Source of the DNA: Paramagnetospirillum caucaseum
Lineage (GTDB): Bacteria > Pseudomonadota > Alphaproteobacteria > Rhodospirillales > Magnetospirillaceae
Direction of reading: 5' to 3'
DNA length: 64,000 bases
NCBI RefSeq assembly: GCF_000342045.1
Contig: NZ_AONQ01000016.1
Coordinates: forward strand, 1-64,000
Shown: piece by piece, positions 54,900-63,716 of the stretch
Layout of the letters: the number at the start of each line of letters is the position of its first letter
How positions within the stretch are numbered: position 1 is the first letter of the stretch
Program-made: the position numbers and the translations under genes
The notes under the pieces: model-generated
What the model was told of the DNA's origin: nothing
Seen by the model: only the letters and a program-made list of their open reading frames with translations
Databases searched by the model: none

Positions 54900-55561
54900 T
54901 CGAAATAGATGAATCCCAGGTCGCCCCGATACCCCGCCAGATCCGCGAACCACGCCCATTCCTCGGGCGTGTGGAACGTCTGGCAGGTGAGCTGCCAGTA
55001 CAGGAGATTCGCCTTCTCCCGCTCGTTTCGGTACGATTCCACACACAGCCAGCGCCGTTCCCGACCGACCCGCTGCATTTCCCGCAACGCTGCGAACAAT
55101 TCGAAATTGAACAGGTTGTGGAAGGTGTTGATGGAAAAAACGAAGTCGAAATGGCCATCGGGCCAGGGCAGCGGCTTGGCGCAGTCGCCGGCTTTCAAGA
55201 ACGGTCGCACCTCCTCCTTGGCGTTATCGATGCCATAGGCGGAAATGTCGATGCCGGCGATCTCGATCCCAGGAACCGCTTGGGTCAGCTCGTACAGCAG
55301 AAAGGCCTTGCCGCAGCCGATGTCCAGGATGCGGTCGCCCGGCTTCAGGCCGTAATGCCGGGCCATGGCCTCGGCCACCGGGCGCCAGCGTCCGTCATAG
55401 CGCATGCCGCCATAGCCATGGCGGCGGTCACCGTCCCAATAATCGAAGCCCCATTGCTTGGCCACGGTGGCGCATTCGGCCTTGTCGTGTTCCACCACCC
55501 GCTGGACGTAGTCGCGCTTGGTTTTGGTATGGAGGGATTCAAGGAAGTCGACGACGGCCAT
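54896..55561 (-). CDS. Class I SAM-dependent methyltransferase
   Basis: The 221-residue protein has RILDIGCGKAFLLYELTQAV (motif I), IAGIDISAYGIDNAKEE (motif II) and FDFVFSINTFHNLFNFEL (motif IV). It is the intact paralogue of the deleted copy at 59462-59932; the two share long identical runs such as NEREKANLLYW and the closing YxGDLGFIxFE. The acceptor is unknown. It starts 12 nt after the previous gene and overlaps the SDR by 4 nt. Confidence 0.87.
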   Translation of the reverse strand: MAVVDFLESLHTKTKRDYVQRVVEHDKAECATVAKQWGFDYWDGDRRHGYGGMRYDGRWRPVAEAMARHYGLKPGDRILDIGCGKAFLLYELTQAVPGIEIAGIDISAYGIDNAKEEVRPFLKAGDCAKPLPWPDGHFDFVFSINTFHNLFNFELFAALREMQRVGRERRWLCVESYRNEREKANLLYWQLTCQTFHTPEEWAWFADLAGYRGDLGFIYFE

Positions 55562-55573
55562 GGCGATTGTGCC

Positions 55574-56701
55574 TTATTTCAGATTGCCTGGTACCGTAAC
55601 CCCGGCATGGGCCAGGAAGGCATAGTCCAGGGGAGCCTCGGATGCGAGGAACGGGATGACCTCGCGCGCGGCCACGGTTTCGGTCCTTCCGCTGGGTGCG
55701 AAGCGGGGCAGGCCGTTGTCGAGGGACACCAGCGGGAAACGGGCGCGGAGGGCGTTGCGTCGGCGCTTTACCGCCAACCGGCGGAAGATCCCGGTCGCCG
55801 CCATGTCGTCCGGCGCGATGGCCAGGTCCGACAGCGGGCCGCTCTTGGGGACGAAGGCATAGAAGAGACGCTTGGCGATGGCGTCGAAGCCGGCGGCGTC
55901 AAACTCGTGGAACAGGGCGGCTCTGCTGCCGTGGCGGGACGTACCGCCTAAATGTTCGAACAGATGGGCGCTGGCGCCATCGCGCTTGAGCATCTGATTT
56001 GAAATTCGAAGGGCAAAACGCCGGGCGTCCTGGGACATCTCGACCAGGCAGTGCTCGGAGAGCACCACGTCGACGGCAAACGGCATGGTGCCTGTCAAGG
56101 TCAGGAACTGCCACCATGGGACATGGGTGATGACCTTGGTCGGGTCGTCACGCAGTGGCCCGGCATCCGGCACGGCGAAGTCGAGGACGGAATCGCCAGC
56201 TAACGCGCCGTACAGCCTGTTCTGCCACAAGTAGAAGCCTTGGGAGTTGTCCATGGCGATGAGGCGGTGACCGGCGCGGCAGAGAAAGGCGCCGAGATAG
56301 GCGCTACCGGGGCCGAACTCGAAGACGGTCAAGGACTTCTTGCCGACTTTCCCAGCCCAGCCATTAACGAGGCGCAGAGTCTCGATGGCCGACAGTGTCG
56401 CCAGCCAGGGCCGGATCGGTCGCTGGAAATGGGTGGCGGTAAGAGTGAGGACCACTTCGCTGACATCGCGGATCAGCTCAGCCTCGTCGATGCTCAGCAC
56501 GACGCCATCGGCGAGCAGGTTGGGCGCGGAGTATTCGTGCATGGCATCGACATAGCGCAGCAGCTCGATTTCCTCGCGCACCACAACGGGATAACCGTAA
56601 TCTTGAAAGGTAACGGGGCCGAATGCCGAGATTTCACGGGCACTCAGCCGCGAGCGCGCTGTCCGCTCCTGGGAATCGTAGTCTTCAATGGAAAGAAACA
56701 T
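55574..56701 (-). CDS. Methyltransferase-like protein, unknown substrate
   Basis: I do not recognise a named family for this 375-residue protein. The central SLTVFEFGPGSAYLGAFLCR and HRLIAMDNSQGFYLW resemble SAM-binding motifs I and II, and VVLSEHCLVEMSQDARRFAL sits where motif IV is expected, so a class I methyltransferase fold is likely. Two flanking domains (about residues 1-120 and 290-375) are not assigned. The start at 56701 begins MFLSIEDYDSQ; the open frame upstream runs only through the MITE-like element. Confidence 0.65.
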   Translation of the reverse strand: MFLSIEDYDSQERTARSRLSAREISAFGPVTFQDYGYPVVVREEIELLRYVDAMHEYSAPNLLADGVVLSIDEAELIRDVSEVVLTLTATHFQRPIRPWLATLSAIETLRLVNGWAGKVGKKSLTVFEFGPGSAYLGAFLCRAGHRLIAMDNSQGFYLWQNRLYGALAGDSVLDFAVPDAGPLRDDPTKVITHVPWWQFLTLTGTMPFAVDVVLSEHCLVEMSQDARRFALRISNQMLKRDGASAHLFEHLGGTSRHGSRAALFHEFDAAGFDAIAKRLFYAFVPKSGPLSDLAIAPDDMAATGIFRRLAVKRRRNALRARFPLVSLDNGLPRFAPSGRTETVAAREVIPFLASEAPLDYAFLAHAGVTVPGNLK

Positions 56702-56748
56702 CAGCGGCTCCGGTCTCAAACAAACTTGCCGTGGTCGGAATCGATTGT

Positions 56749-56775
56749 TAGAGCGTGATGGGGTTAGGTTGACAC
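56749..56775 (+). repeat. Left terminal inverted repeat of MITE-like element
   Basis: This begins TAGAGCGTGATGGGGTTAGG and continues to 56775. It is the inverse complement of 56996-57022 except for two positions. Confidence 0.8.
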
Positions 56776-56995
56776 ACTTCGTTGCTCCATGCGGGGCGGC
56801 AGACCGCGAGGCGCACCCCGCAGGCCGATGCGGCGCATCGGGCAAGGGGTGGAACGTAGCGGATGCCCGCCGCATGGGCAATCCGGAGGAACGGGCCGAT
56901 TTGCGACCCCTGCTGCGTCAAACACCTTGACCGTAGCCCCGCTACGCTCGGCGGTGTTTTCCTGGCAGCGTCTCGCAAATCGTCACCGTCGAAGC

Positions 56996-57022
56996 GTATC
57001 AACCTAACCCCATCCCGCTCTA
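56996..57022 (-). repeat. Right terminal inverted repeat of MITE-like element
   Basis: Read on the minus strand this begins TAGAGCGGGATGGGGTTAGG. It pairs with 56749-56775 at 25 of 27 positions. Confidence 0.8.
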
Positions 57023-57143
57023 GGGGGGCAGCCCATGGGGAACATGGCGCATTCGTCCAAGAACTGGGGCAGTTCGCGCCCTTAGTATCCGATTCAAACC
57101 AGCCCATCAAGGCGGATGCGCCGGGCCAGGTTTTGACCGGGGG

Positions 57144-58340
57144 TCAACTGGCCTCGATCAAATGGCGGTATTTCAGCGCGAAGCTCGGACCGATGTCGGG
57201 GCCATACTCCACGACCTCGGGGACTTCCGCCCAGAAACGCTCCTTGTAAAGGCGTTGCAGCCGGGCGGCCTCGGGGTCGGGCGCGCGACCGTCCAGACGG
57301 TCGAACATGTCACGGCACAGATCCAGGATTTCCTCGTCGGTATTGTCCACCGGCCAGCGACCGGTGCGGGCATAGAACTCCGACTGGTCCCAAACCCACG
57401 GTTCCTTGTTGGCTCCGGGATTGCAATTGAACATGCCCTGGCGATGCAACTCTGCAAACGTCATCAGTTCGCCGGTAGGCTCGCGGATCAGCTTGGGCAC
57501 CAGCAAAGAGATGGGGTTTCCGGGCATGGCCATATAAGGGAGGTTGTTGGCCATGGCGACCGGCCTGCCGAACAACGAGGGAATGGAAATGGTTCCGGTG
57601 GGCGAACCCAGAAGGAACAGGCACTTGCCCAGAAGGTAGATATCGCCAAAATCGCTACGAAACTTCGAGGCGTAATCGATGATGCGGGGATTGCCGATAT
57701 CGGGCAGCGGCGAATCCACCATAGCGCCCATGCGAATGGCAAAGCCACCCCGCTCGGTCACCAGCCGCGCCGCGTCGAGATAGGATTCGACGGTGCAGTT
57801 GCGGTGATCCTTGTCGTCGTGGCCGACGCGGGCCTCATGAAAGCTGGGATCGCGGGACGTGAAGCAGACGAACCAATCGTCGGGGCCGAGCCCCATGCGC
57901 TGCAAGAGTTCGTGGCCTAGGCGCTCCTCCTCTTCGGTGAAGGAGAGGACGCCGTTACATAGGGCGATGTTCTTGTGGAGGCCTGCATTGCAGTCGAGTG
58001 GCGCGAATACCCGGGATTTCTGGACGCGCTGTCCGGCATAATGGTAGATGGCGGATAGAACCCTTGATTCAATGACCGGAAGCACTCGCTTCCACATGTT
58101 GAACAGCTGCCGATTGCAGGGGTTTGCGCCGAAGAAGATACGGAAGGTCCGTTTCTCCGGCCCCAGGCGCCGTCGCGCCGCCGCGTAGATAAGGGTGTTT
58201 AGCGCCAGATGGCCGATGCGGGCGGTCCACAAATGAGTGATGCGCACCCGTATGATCGGCTCCAGGCAGATCAGGACCGCAAGAACCGGCCAGGCGATCA
58301 GGCGCGCGATAAGCGGGAAAAGCCGTTTTATCGGGGCCAT
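57144..58340 (-). CDS. TIGR04372-like putative glycosyltransferase
   Basis: The 398-residue protein has a hydrophobic N-terminal segment (about residues 10-35) and then a soluble domain containing CFTSRDPSFHEAR, HRNCTVESYLDAARLVTERGG (split here only for length) and RMGAMVDSPLPD. A later FRSDFGDIYLLGKCLFLLGS is typical of the TIGR04372 group of putative surface-glycan glycosyltransferases. Activity is unproven in the family. The neighbours (radical SAM, methyltransferases) support a glycan role. It follows the radical SAM gene by 4 nt. Confidence 0.72.
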   Translation of the reverse strand: MAPIKRLFPLIARLIAWPVLAVLICLEPIIRVRITHLWTARIGHLALNTLIYAAARRRLGPEKRTFRIFFGANPCNRQLFNMWKRVLPVIESRVLSAIYHYAGQRVQKSRVFAPLDCNAGLHKNIALCNGVLSFTEEEERLGHELLQRMGLGPDDWFVCFTSRDPSFHEARVGHDDKDHRNCTVESYLDAARLVTERGGFAIRMGAMVDSPLPDIGNPRIIDYASKFRSDFGDIYLLGKCLFLLGSPTGTISIPSLFGRPVAMANNLPYMAMPGNPISLLVPKLIREPTGELMTFAELHRQGMFNCNPGANKEPWVWDQSEFYARTGRWPVDNTDEEILDLCRDMFDRLDGRAPDPEAARLQRLYKERFWAEVPEVVEYGPDIGPSFALKYRHLIEAS

Positions 58341-58344
58341 TCCC

Positions 58345-59454
58345 TCATTCCCCGATCCAGCGGAGACCGAACCGGCGGGCTAGCCTGAGCCGTATCAGCT
58401 CCAGGGTCCAGGCGAAGCTCTCGCGCAGAGAAAGTCGGACCGGCTCGAAGATGGAGCAATTGGCGCAGACCGGCGCCCAATTGCCGCTGGCCATGTCCTT
58501 CAATACCTGACGGTGACGCGGGGCGAACAGAATGTCGTCCAGCGACGCCTCGCGGGTGTCGCCGATCACCAGCTCGTCATAATTGGTGTTCATATACTGG
58601 CACGAACAGACACGGACCTGGCCGTCGGGCAGAATCGACACGTCTTTCAGCGGGTTGCGGCAGGGCCGCCGCTTGGGGTCGAATTCGCGGTGACGTAACT
58701 TCATGGTACCAGGCATGTCGTCATCGGTAATGACGCCGCCCCAGGTGAACATTTCCTCGTTGCGGATCTGCTCGGGGGGAATGATCAGAGTGCCATCGGC
58801 GATATAGGGCTCCAGTCGCTTCATGCCCTCGTCCTGGAGGACCTCCTCCCAGGGGCGGTCGATCCGTGGGTAGAGTTCGATCTTGATCGGGCTGTTGGCG
58901 GCACGCTTGGCCTCCGCCAATTTGATCACACCCTCCAGAACCTCGTCGGCCTTATCAACGCCGTAAACCAGCTTGTAATCCTCGCGGTCGAAACCAGGGA
59001 TGCTGATGGCGATGTTGTCCACCACCTGCACCAGTTCCTCGCACAGATTGCCGCGTTTGAGCAGGATGCCGTTGGTGGGAAAGAAGATGGTGGTCACCCC
59101 CTTGTCCTTGGCGTAACGCAGCTTGGTGATCAGATCGGGATCGACCAGTGCGTCACCGTTATTGGTTCCCACCTCCAGGCGGGTGTCGCCGGTGACCTTG
59201 GACATCCAGTCGTCGATGGCCCGGCAGAATTCGCGGGTTTCGGCGACGATCTTTTCCTCTGTACTGTGGCGATACGAGCAGAATACGCAGCGGGCGTTGC
59301 AGATGTTCGTAGGATGAAGATGCAGGGTGTGGGGGTGCCGCTTGAACCGGCGGACGAGCAGCTCGTCCTCCAGGAGGTAGTTGTTGACGATGGCCCTCAT
59401 GACCCTTTCCTTGAGGGTACTGAGGACGCGCTTGGCAGGCGTGAGGATGCTCAT
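58345..59454 (-). CDS. Radical SAM/SPASM domain protein
   Basis: The 369-residue protein carries CNARCVFC (about residues 53-60) for the radical SAM cluster. C-terminal cysteines (RRPCRNPL, VRVCSCQYM, VCANCSIF) are consistent with a SPASM auxiliary cluster. The N-terminal 50 residues are basic and helical, and the C-terminal end (AWTLELIRLRLARRFGLRW) looks like a membrane-binding amphipathic helix. The reaction is unknown. It lies 7 nt downstream of the deleted methyltransferase paralogue. Confidence 0.87.
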   Translation of the reverse strand: MSILTPAKRVLSTLKERVMRAIVNNYLLEDELLVRRFKRHPHTLHLHPTNICNARCVFCSYRHSTEEKIVAETREFCRAIDDWMSKVTGDTRLEVGTNNGDALVDPDLITKLRYAKDKGVTTIFFPTNGILLKRGNLCEELVQVVDNIAISIPGFDREDYKLVYGVDKADEVLEGVIKLAEAKRAANSPIKIELYPRIDRPWEEVLQDEGMKRLEPYIADGTLIIPPEQIRNEEMFTWGGVITDDDMPGTMKLRHREFDPKRRPCRNPLKDVSILPDGQVRVCSCQYMNTNYDELVIGDTREASLDDILFAPRHRQVLKDMASGNWAPVCANCSIFEPVRLSLRESFAWTLELIRLRLARRFGLRWIGE

Positions 59455-59461
59455 GGGGTCA

Positions 59462-59932
59462 CTACTCGAAAGAGATGAAGCCGAGGTCGCCGGTATAACC
59501 GGCCTGTCCGGCGAACCAGACCCATTCCGCGGGGGGGTGGACGGTTTCGCAGGTCAACGGCCAATACAGCAGGTTGGCCTTCTCCCGCTCGTTCCGGTCC
59601 GACTTGAACAGATCGAAATTCATCAGGTTGTGCAGGGTATTGATGGAGATGACGAAATCAAAGCGTCCGTCGGGCCAGGGCCGCGAGGTGCCGTTGCCGA
59701 CCACCGGATCGGAGCGCGCCTCTTCCTTGGAATCGGCGATGTCGTCGTCCGAAATGTCGAGACTGGCAACCTCTACTCCCGTGACTGCCTGGGTAAACTC
59801 GTAGGGCAGATGGGCCTTGCCACAGCCAACGTCAAGAATGCGGCCCCCCGCCTTGTCGTGCGCGGTTACCCGACCGACATAGTCGCGCCGGGTTACCTTG
59901 TTGTCGCGGTCAAGGACGTCTATTTGGCTCAA
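59462..59932 (-). pseudogene. Methyltransferase paralogue with two internal in-frame deletions
   Basis: The 156-codon frame is a shortened relative of the methyltransferase at 54896-55561. It keeps the N-terminal RDYVxRVxxHDKA and the SAM motif RILDVGCGKAHLPYEF, and it keeps NEREKANLLYW and the C-terminal YTGDLGFISFE. It lacks about 50 residues between HDKA and GRILD, and about 17 between DLF and RNEREK. Both gaps preserve frame. The missing parts include a conserved substrate-side region, so activity is doubtful; a slimmed but folded protein cannot be excluded. Confidence 0.72.
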
Positions 59933-59970
59933 GGCAGTGTTTCCTGGGGGCCGAGCATCAGAAGAAGCGA

Positions 59971-60756
59971 CTATCTTGGCTTGGCATACTTGTTGACCTG
60001 CTGCGGCCAGACCAGGGGGCCATCCTTGGTCTTGCGCAGGGCAGCCAGGATCACCGCCGAGACACGCTCGCCCCGGCTTAAGGTGGCAAGCACGTCGGCA
60101 AGGTAGAACGACATGGACATGCGCCGGGGCTCACGGGTGCGGATATCCTGGGCCTTGACCAGGCGCTTCTGACGCTCGCAGGCCATGGCGGTGACGACCA
60201 CGTCCGAGGAGTGCAGCAGCATCACCAGTTCGTAGCCGCTGAACTTCGCCAAGCTGCGGTACCAGATGTTGTGGATGTTGTAGAAGCCGTGGTGATAGCC
60301 GCCCAGAGTTGGCCACTGGGCCAGCCACAGGCCGCCCACCTTGAGGGCATTATGGGCGTTGACGAAGTTCTGGCCGATGTTGAAGACGTGCTCACCAGTG
60401 CCAAAGTCGGTGACGATGTCGAATTGGCGGTCGAGGACGAGCGGATCATTGAGGTTGTGGTTGTAGGTGGCGGTGGGGTCCAGCAGATCGACACTGGCGT
60501 ATTCCTCGATGCCAAACAGGCGGTAGAGCGCTTTCTGGGCATCGGGCCTGAAGGCCTTGCCGTCATGGGCGACCCCGGCGAAGTCCTGCGCCGCCTGCGG
60601 TCCACCCACTCGCCGGGCCAGATCGAAGTAGTAGGTATGGTCCTTCATGGCGACGACGGTCTGCGGTCCGAATTCCAGCAACGAGCGGGAGTCCTTGAAA
60701 TGGCCGTCGGCGGCCAGTTGTGCTAGGCCCTCAGCGATGAACGGGCTGATACCCAT
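59971..60756 (-). CDS. Methyltransferase-like protein, unknown substrate
   Basis: The 261-residue protein has a weak class I methyltransferase look: SLLEFGPQTVVAMK near the N-terminus, FDIVTDFGTGEHVFNIGQ in the middle (where motif IV sits), and NALKVGGLWLAQWPTLGGYHHGF after it. A glycine-rich motif I is not clearly present, so SAM binding is uncertain. It lies 38 nt upstream of the deleted methyltransferase and 68 nt from the radical SAM gene before it. Confidence 0.6.
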   Translation of the reverse strand: MGISPFIAEGLAQLAADGHFKDSRSLLEFGPQTVVAMKDHTYYFDLARRVGGPQAAQDFAGVAHDGKAFRPDAQKALYRLFGIEEYASVDLLDPTATYNHNLNDPLVLDRQFDIVTDFGTGEHVFNIGQNFVNAHNALKVGGLWLAQWPTLGGYHHGFYNIHNIWYRSLAKFSGYELVMLLHSSDVVVTAMACERQKRLVKAQDIRTREPRRMSMSFYLADVLATLSRGERVSAVILAALRKTKDGPLVWPQQVNKYAKPR

Positions 60757-60824
60757 TGTTCCGTCACTCCTATATCTGTGTCAGGAAGGGCGCCGCGCTG
60801 GCGGCTGTCACCCACCGTTTCTCA

Positions 60825-61889
60825 TCAGACGAATACGCCATGGTCCGGGTCGATGGACAGGACTTCGTGCAGCGCCAGGTTCTTGGTGTGGGTCACGCAG
60901 TGGTGGCGGCACATCTGGGATGGATCGAAAGCGAAGAGCTTTTGGCGGTTTTCTTCCGAGAACCAGTAGTCACGAAACGAACGATCACGGATCGACCCCA
61001 AGGTTCCCTCGGCGGTATATGCCTTGTCCTGGCAGGTGTAAACCGAAAGATCGGCCCCGATGACGGTGAGGAATTGCAGGAACGGGCAGGTGGTATAGCT
61101 CTTCTCGAAGCGTTCCTCGGTTTCATGAAAATGGTTCAGCACCCGGAAGGTGTCGGTCTGCAGGGCCATGGCCTGGTCGATCTGGCTGGTGACCACTTCC
61201 ATCAGCTCGCGATGATAGGCGTTGTTGGCCGTCACGTCGTTGGCCACCACCGCAGCGGACAGCTTGACGTGGTTGACGCCGACCTCGCGGAACATCTCCA
61301 CCACCTCGGCCACGCGGCGGTAGTTGTTCTTGCCGATGATGAACGAGACGCCCAGAACGCATTTGGTGCCGGTGGCGACGAAATTGCGCATGTTGGCCAT
61401 CAGGCGGGTGAACTCGCCGTCCTTGGCCCCGCGCGAGGCGACATAGCTTTCGTCGTCCCAGGCATCCACCGAGACGCGGACCCAGGTGCCGTGGCGGGCG
61501 AAGGCTTCGGCGACCCGGCCCTTGAGGTTCGATCCGTTGGTGAGCGTCGCCACCTTGACCCCGCCCGCGGCCAGTCTTTCGATCACCTCGGGCAGGGTCT
61601 TGTAAAGCAGTGGCTCGCCGCCGCCCGAGAATGTGACGGCCCTGACTCCCATGGCGACGATGTCATCGACGATTTCCATCATCTTGGCGGCGGGGATCTG
61701 GTCGTTCTCGTCCATGTCCTCGCCGAGCTTGAGATCATCGGTGCGATAGGCGCAGTACCAGCAATGGTGATTGCAATGGTTGATAGGCTTGATTCTGATG
61801 TGTACGGGCGCCGCCACGCGGCCTTCCCGAAGGGCCGTCAGCTGGTCCGGGAAGCCCAGGAATTTAAGAGCGCTGTACAGGGTGGCCAT
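60825..61889 (-). CDS. Radical SAM protein with C-terminal auxiliary cysteine region
   Basis: The 354-residue protein has the [4Fe-4S] motif CNHHCWYC (about residues 39-46), SGGGEPLLYK at the SAM-binding GGEP position, and VSVDAWDDESY in the barrel. C-terminal cysteines (TTCPFLQF, YTCQDKAY, MCRHHCVTH) suggest a SPASM-type second cluster. It is close in style to MoaA/NifB-like and peptide- or sugar-modifying members; the substrate is unknown. The gene follows the transketolase pair by 73 nt, a gap with no recognised signal. Confidence 0.87.
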   Translation of the reverse strand: MATLYSALKFLGFPDQLTALREGRVAAPVHIRIKPINHCNHHCWYCAYRTDDLKLGEDMDENDQIPAAKMMEIVDDIVAMGVRAVTFSGGGEPLLYKTLPEVIERLAAGGVKVATLTNGSNLKGRVAEAFARHGTWVRVSVDAWDDESYVASRGAKDGEFTRLMANMRNFVATGTKCVLGVSFIIGKNNYRRVAEVVEMFREVGVNHVKLSAAVVANDVTANNAYHRELMEVVTSQIDQAMALQTDTFRVLNHFHETEERFEKSYTTCPFLQFLTVIGADLSVYTCQDKAYTAEGTLGSIRDRSFRDYWFSEENRQKLFAFDPSQMCRHHCVTHTKNLALHEVLSIDPDHGVFV

Positions 61890-61962
61890 GGATGGAGTTT
61901 CCTCGGGTTGGGCTCACGATAGCGCCGACTGGCGGCTCTGGATGGAGGCGGTGATGGGCCGG

Positions 61963-62889
61963 TCAGGTCTGGTTCAACCGTCCGAGGACGCTGGCGGCGA
62001 TACCCTCGGGGTGCAGGCCGTACAGTTCCAGCATGCTGTCCTGTGAGCCATAGGTGCGGGTGAAGGAATCGGGCAGCGCCAGGCGCAGGATTCTGGACAG
62101 TCGTCCACCCCGGTCTGCCAGGGCCTCCAGCACGGCGCTTCCCAGGCCGGCGGTGAGCACATGCTCCTCGACGGTGACCAGCAGGTCCACCTGGGCCGCC
62201 AGATCGGCGATGGCGGCCACATCCAGCGGCTTGACCGTATGGCAATGAAGGACACCGGCCTCGATGCCGGATTCAGCCAGCAGGCCGGCGGCCCGCAGGC
62301 AGCGTTCACTCATCACGCCGGTGGAGATCATGCCGACCCGACCGGCGGGCTTCAGGGTGATGGCCGTGCCGATGGCAAAGCCGTGTGCGGCCTTGGACAC
62401 CACCGGGTCTCCGCCCTTGCCGAAGCGGACATAGACCGGGCCGGGATAGTCCAGGGTGGCGGGAATCAGGCGGGTCATCTCCTCGGCATCCACCGGGGCG
62501 ATGACCGTCATGTTGGGCAGCGCCCGCAGGATGGCCATGTCCTCGATGGCCAGATGGGTCGGTCCCAGGGGGGCATAGACCACGCCGCCGCCGCTGGCCA
62601 ACAGCCGCACCGGCAGCTTGTGCAGGCAGAGATCGACGGCGACCTGCTCGTAGCAGCGCCGGGTCAGGAAGGTGGCGATGGTGTTGACGTAGGGGATGAA
62701 CCCCTCCATGGCCAGTCCGGCGGCCATGCCGATGATGTTCTGTTCGGCCACGCCTTCCATGAAGAAGCGATCCGGCATCTCGGCCTTGAATTTCTTCAAG
62801 GTGCCGACGCCGAGATCGGAGCCGACGAAGACCACACGCTGGTCGCGCTTGGCCAGTTCGTAAACCTGGTCGAGGGCGGTCTGGCGCAT
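61963..62889 (-). CDS. Transketolase, C-terminal subunit (split type)
   Basis: The 308-residue protein is the pyrimidine-binding and C-terminal half of a transketolase: DRFFMEGVAEQNIIGMAAGLA carries the catalytic glutamate for TPP activation (given here by residues near 45-50), and the C-terminal domain begins near residue 190. It must pair with the product of 62889-63716 to form an active enzyme that moves two-carbon units between sugars. The two genes overlap by 1 nt (TGATG). Split transketolases in surface-sugar loci may make unusual ketoses. Confidence 0.92.
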   Translation of the reverse strand: MRQTALDQVYELAKRDQRVVFVGSDLGVGTLKKFKAEMPDRFFMEGVAEQNIIGMAAGLAMEGFIPYVNTIATFLTRRCYEQVAVDLCLHKLPVRLLASGGGVVYAPLGPTHLAIEDMAILRALPNMTVIAPVDAEEMTRLIPATLDYPGPVYVRFGKGGDPVVSKAAHGFAIGTAITLKPAGRVGMISTGVMSERCLRAAGLLAESGIEAGVLHCHTVKPLDVAAIADLAAQVDLLVTVEEHVLTAGLGSAVLEALADRGGRLSRILRLALPDSFTRTYGSQDSMLELYGLHPEGIAASVLGRLNQT

Positions 62890-63716
62890 CAGGTGTTCTC
62901 CAAAGCGGCATACATGGCGCTGATCTGGTCGGGGGCGATCTTGGACTTGTGATGCCAGGAAGGCTCGTTCTCGGCGAAGGGAATGCCGCGCCCCTTGATG
63001 GTGTGGCAGATGATCGCAGTCGGCTTGCCCGTCTCGGCGGGGGCGGCCAGAACCTGCCTGAGAGCGTTGGTGTCGTGGCCGTCCACCTCGATGGCGGCGA
63101 AGCCGAAGGCCCGCCACTTGTCGGCCAGGGGCTCGAGGGGCTGGACCTCGGAGACGAAGCCGTAGGATTGGATCTTGTTGTAATCGACCATGGCCACCAG
63201 ATTGTCGAGCCCGTGCTTGCCGGCGCTCATGGCCGCTTCCCAGACGCTGCCCTCGTTGATCTCGCCGTCACCCATGGCGACGAAGACCCGTGTTCCGCTC
63301 CGTTTGATGCGCGCCGCCAGGGCCATGCCGACGCCGATGGACAGGCCGTGGCCCAGCGCGCCGGTCGAGGCTTCGACGCCGGGGATCTTGCCGGCCTCGG
63401 GATGGCCGCCGAGATAGCTGTCGCGGTGACAGAACCGGCGCAGTTCCTCCACGGGGAAATAGCCCTTGTCGGCAAGAATGGCGTAGAGCGCCAGGCATCC
63501 ATGGCCCTTGGAAAGGATGAAACGGTCACGGCCTTCCCATTTGGGCTCTTGGGGTCGGTGGCGCAAGATGTCGTCGTAGAGAACCCGTACGATTTCGATC
63601 AGCGACAGGGACGAGCCGAGATGGCCCCGGCCACCGCCGTCCAGGGCGTCGATGACCAGACGCCGGAGCATCTTCGAGCGGTTGTCCAGGGGTGGCGTAT
63701 CGTTGCGCAGCGTCAT
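62889..63716 (-). CDS. Transketolase, N-terminal subunit (split type)
   Basis: The 275-residue protein is the TPP-diphosphate-binding half of transketolase: GGGRGHLGSSLSLIE, FILSKGHGCLALYA and the TPP/Mg motif GDGEINEGSVWEAA followed by the Asn in VDYNKIQSYG. It works with the C-terminal subunit encoded next. ATG 63716 overlaps the upstream phosphotransferase-like stop by 4 nt (ATGA), so it belongs to the same transcript; the open frame upstream lies in that gene. Confidence 0.92.
   Translation of the reverse strand: MTLRNDTPPLDNRSKMLRRLVIDALDGGGRGHLGSSLSLIEIVRVLYDDILRHRPQEPKWEGRDRFILSKGHGCLALYAILADKGYFPVEELRRFCHRDSYLGGHPEAGKIPGVEASTGALGHGLSIGVGMALAARIKRSGTRVFVAMGDGEINEGSVWEAAMSAGKHGLDNLVAMVDYNKIQSYGFVSEVQPLEPLADKWRAFGFAAIEVDGHDTNALRQVLAAPAETGKPTAIICHTIKGRGIPFAENEPSWHHKSKIAPDQISAMYAALENT

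Larger units (their letters stand above)
56749..57022. mobile_element. MITE-like element with 27-bp terminal inverted repeats
   Basis: The 440-bp gap between two genes contains a 274-bp segment bounded by near-perfect inverted repeats (56749-56775 and 56996-57022; 25 of 27 positions match), both ending in TAGAGCG at the outside. The terminal TA could be a target-site duplication. The interior contains no convincing gene. Size, structure and lack of coding capacity suggest a non-autonomous transposable element mobilised in trans. A short hairpin CGTAGC/GCTACG lies inside (near 56930-56946). The rest of the gap (57023-57143) shows nothing. Confidence 0.72.

Noticed and set aside
56748..57110. 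120-codon minus-strand open frame across the inverted-repeat element
   Set aside because: It spans both inverted ends of the MITE-like element and has a Cys/Arg-rich composition with no domain. I regard it as non-coding.
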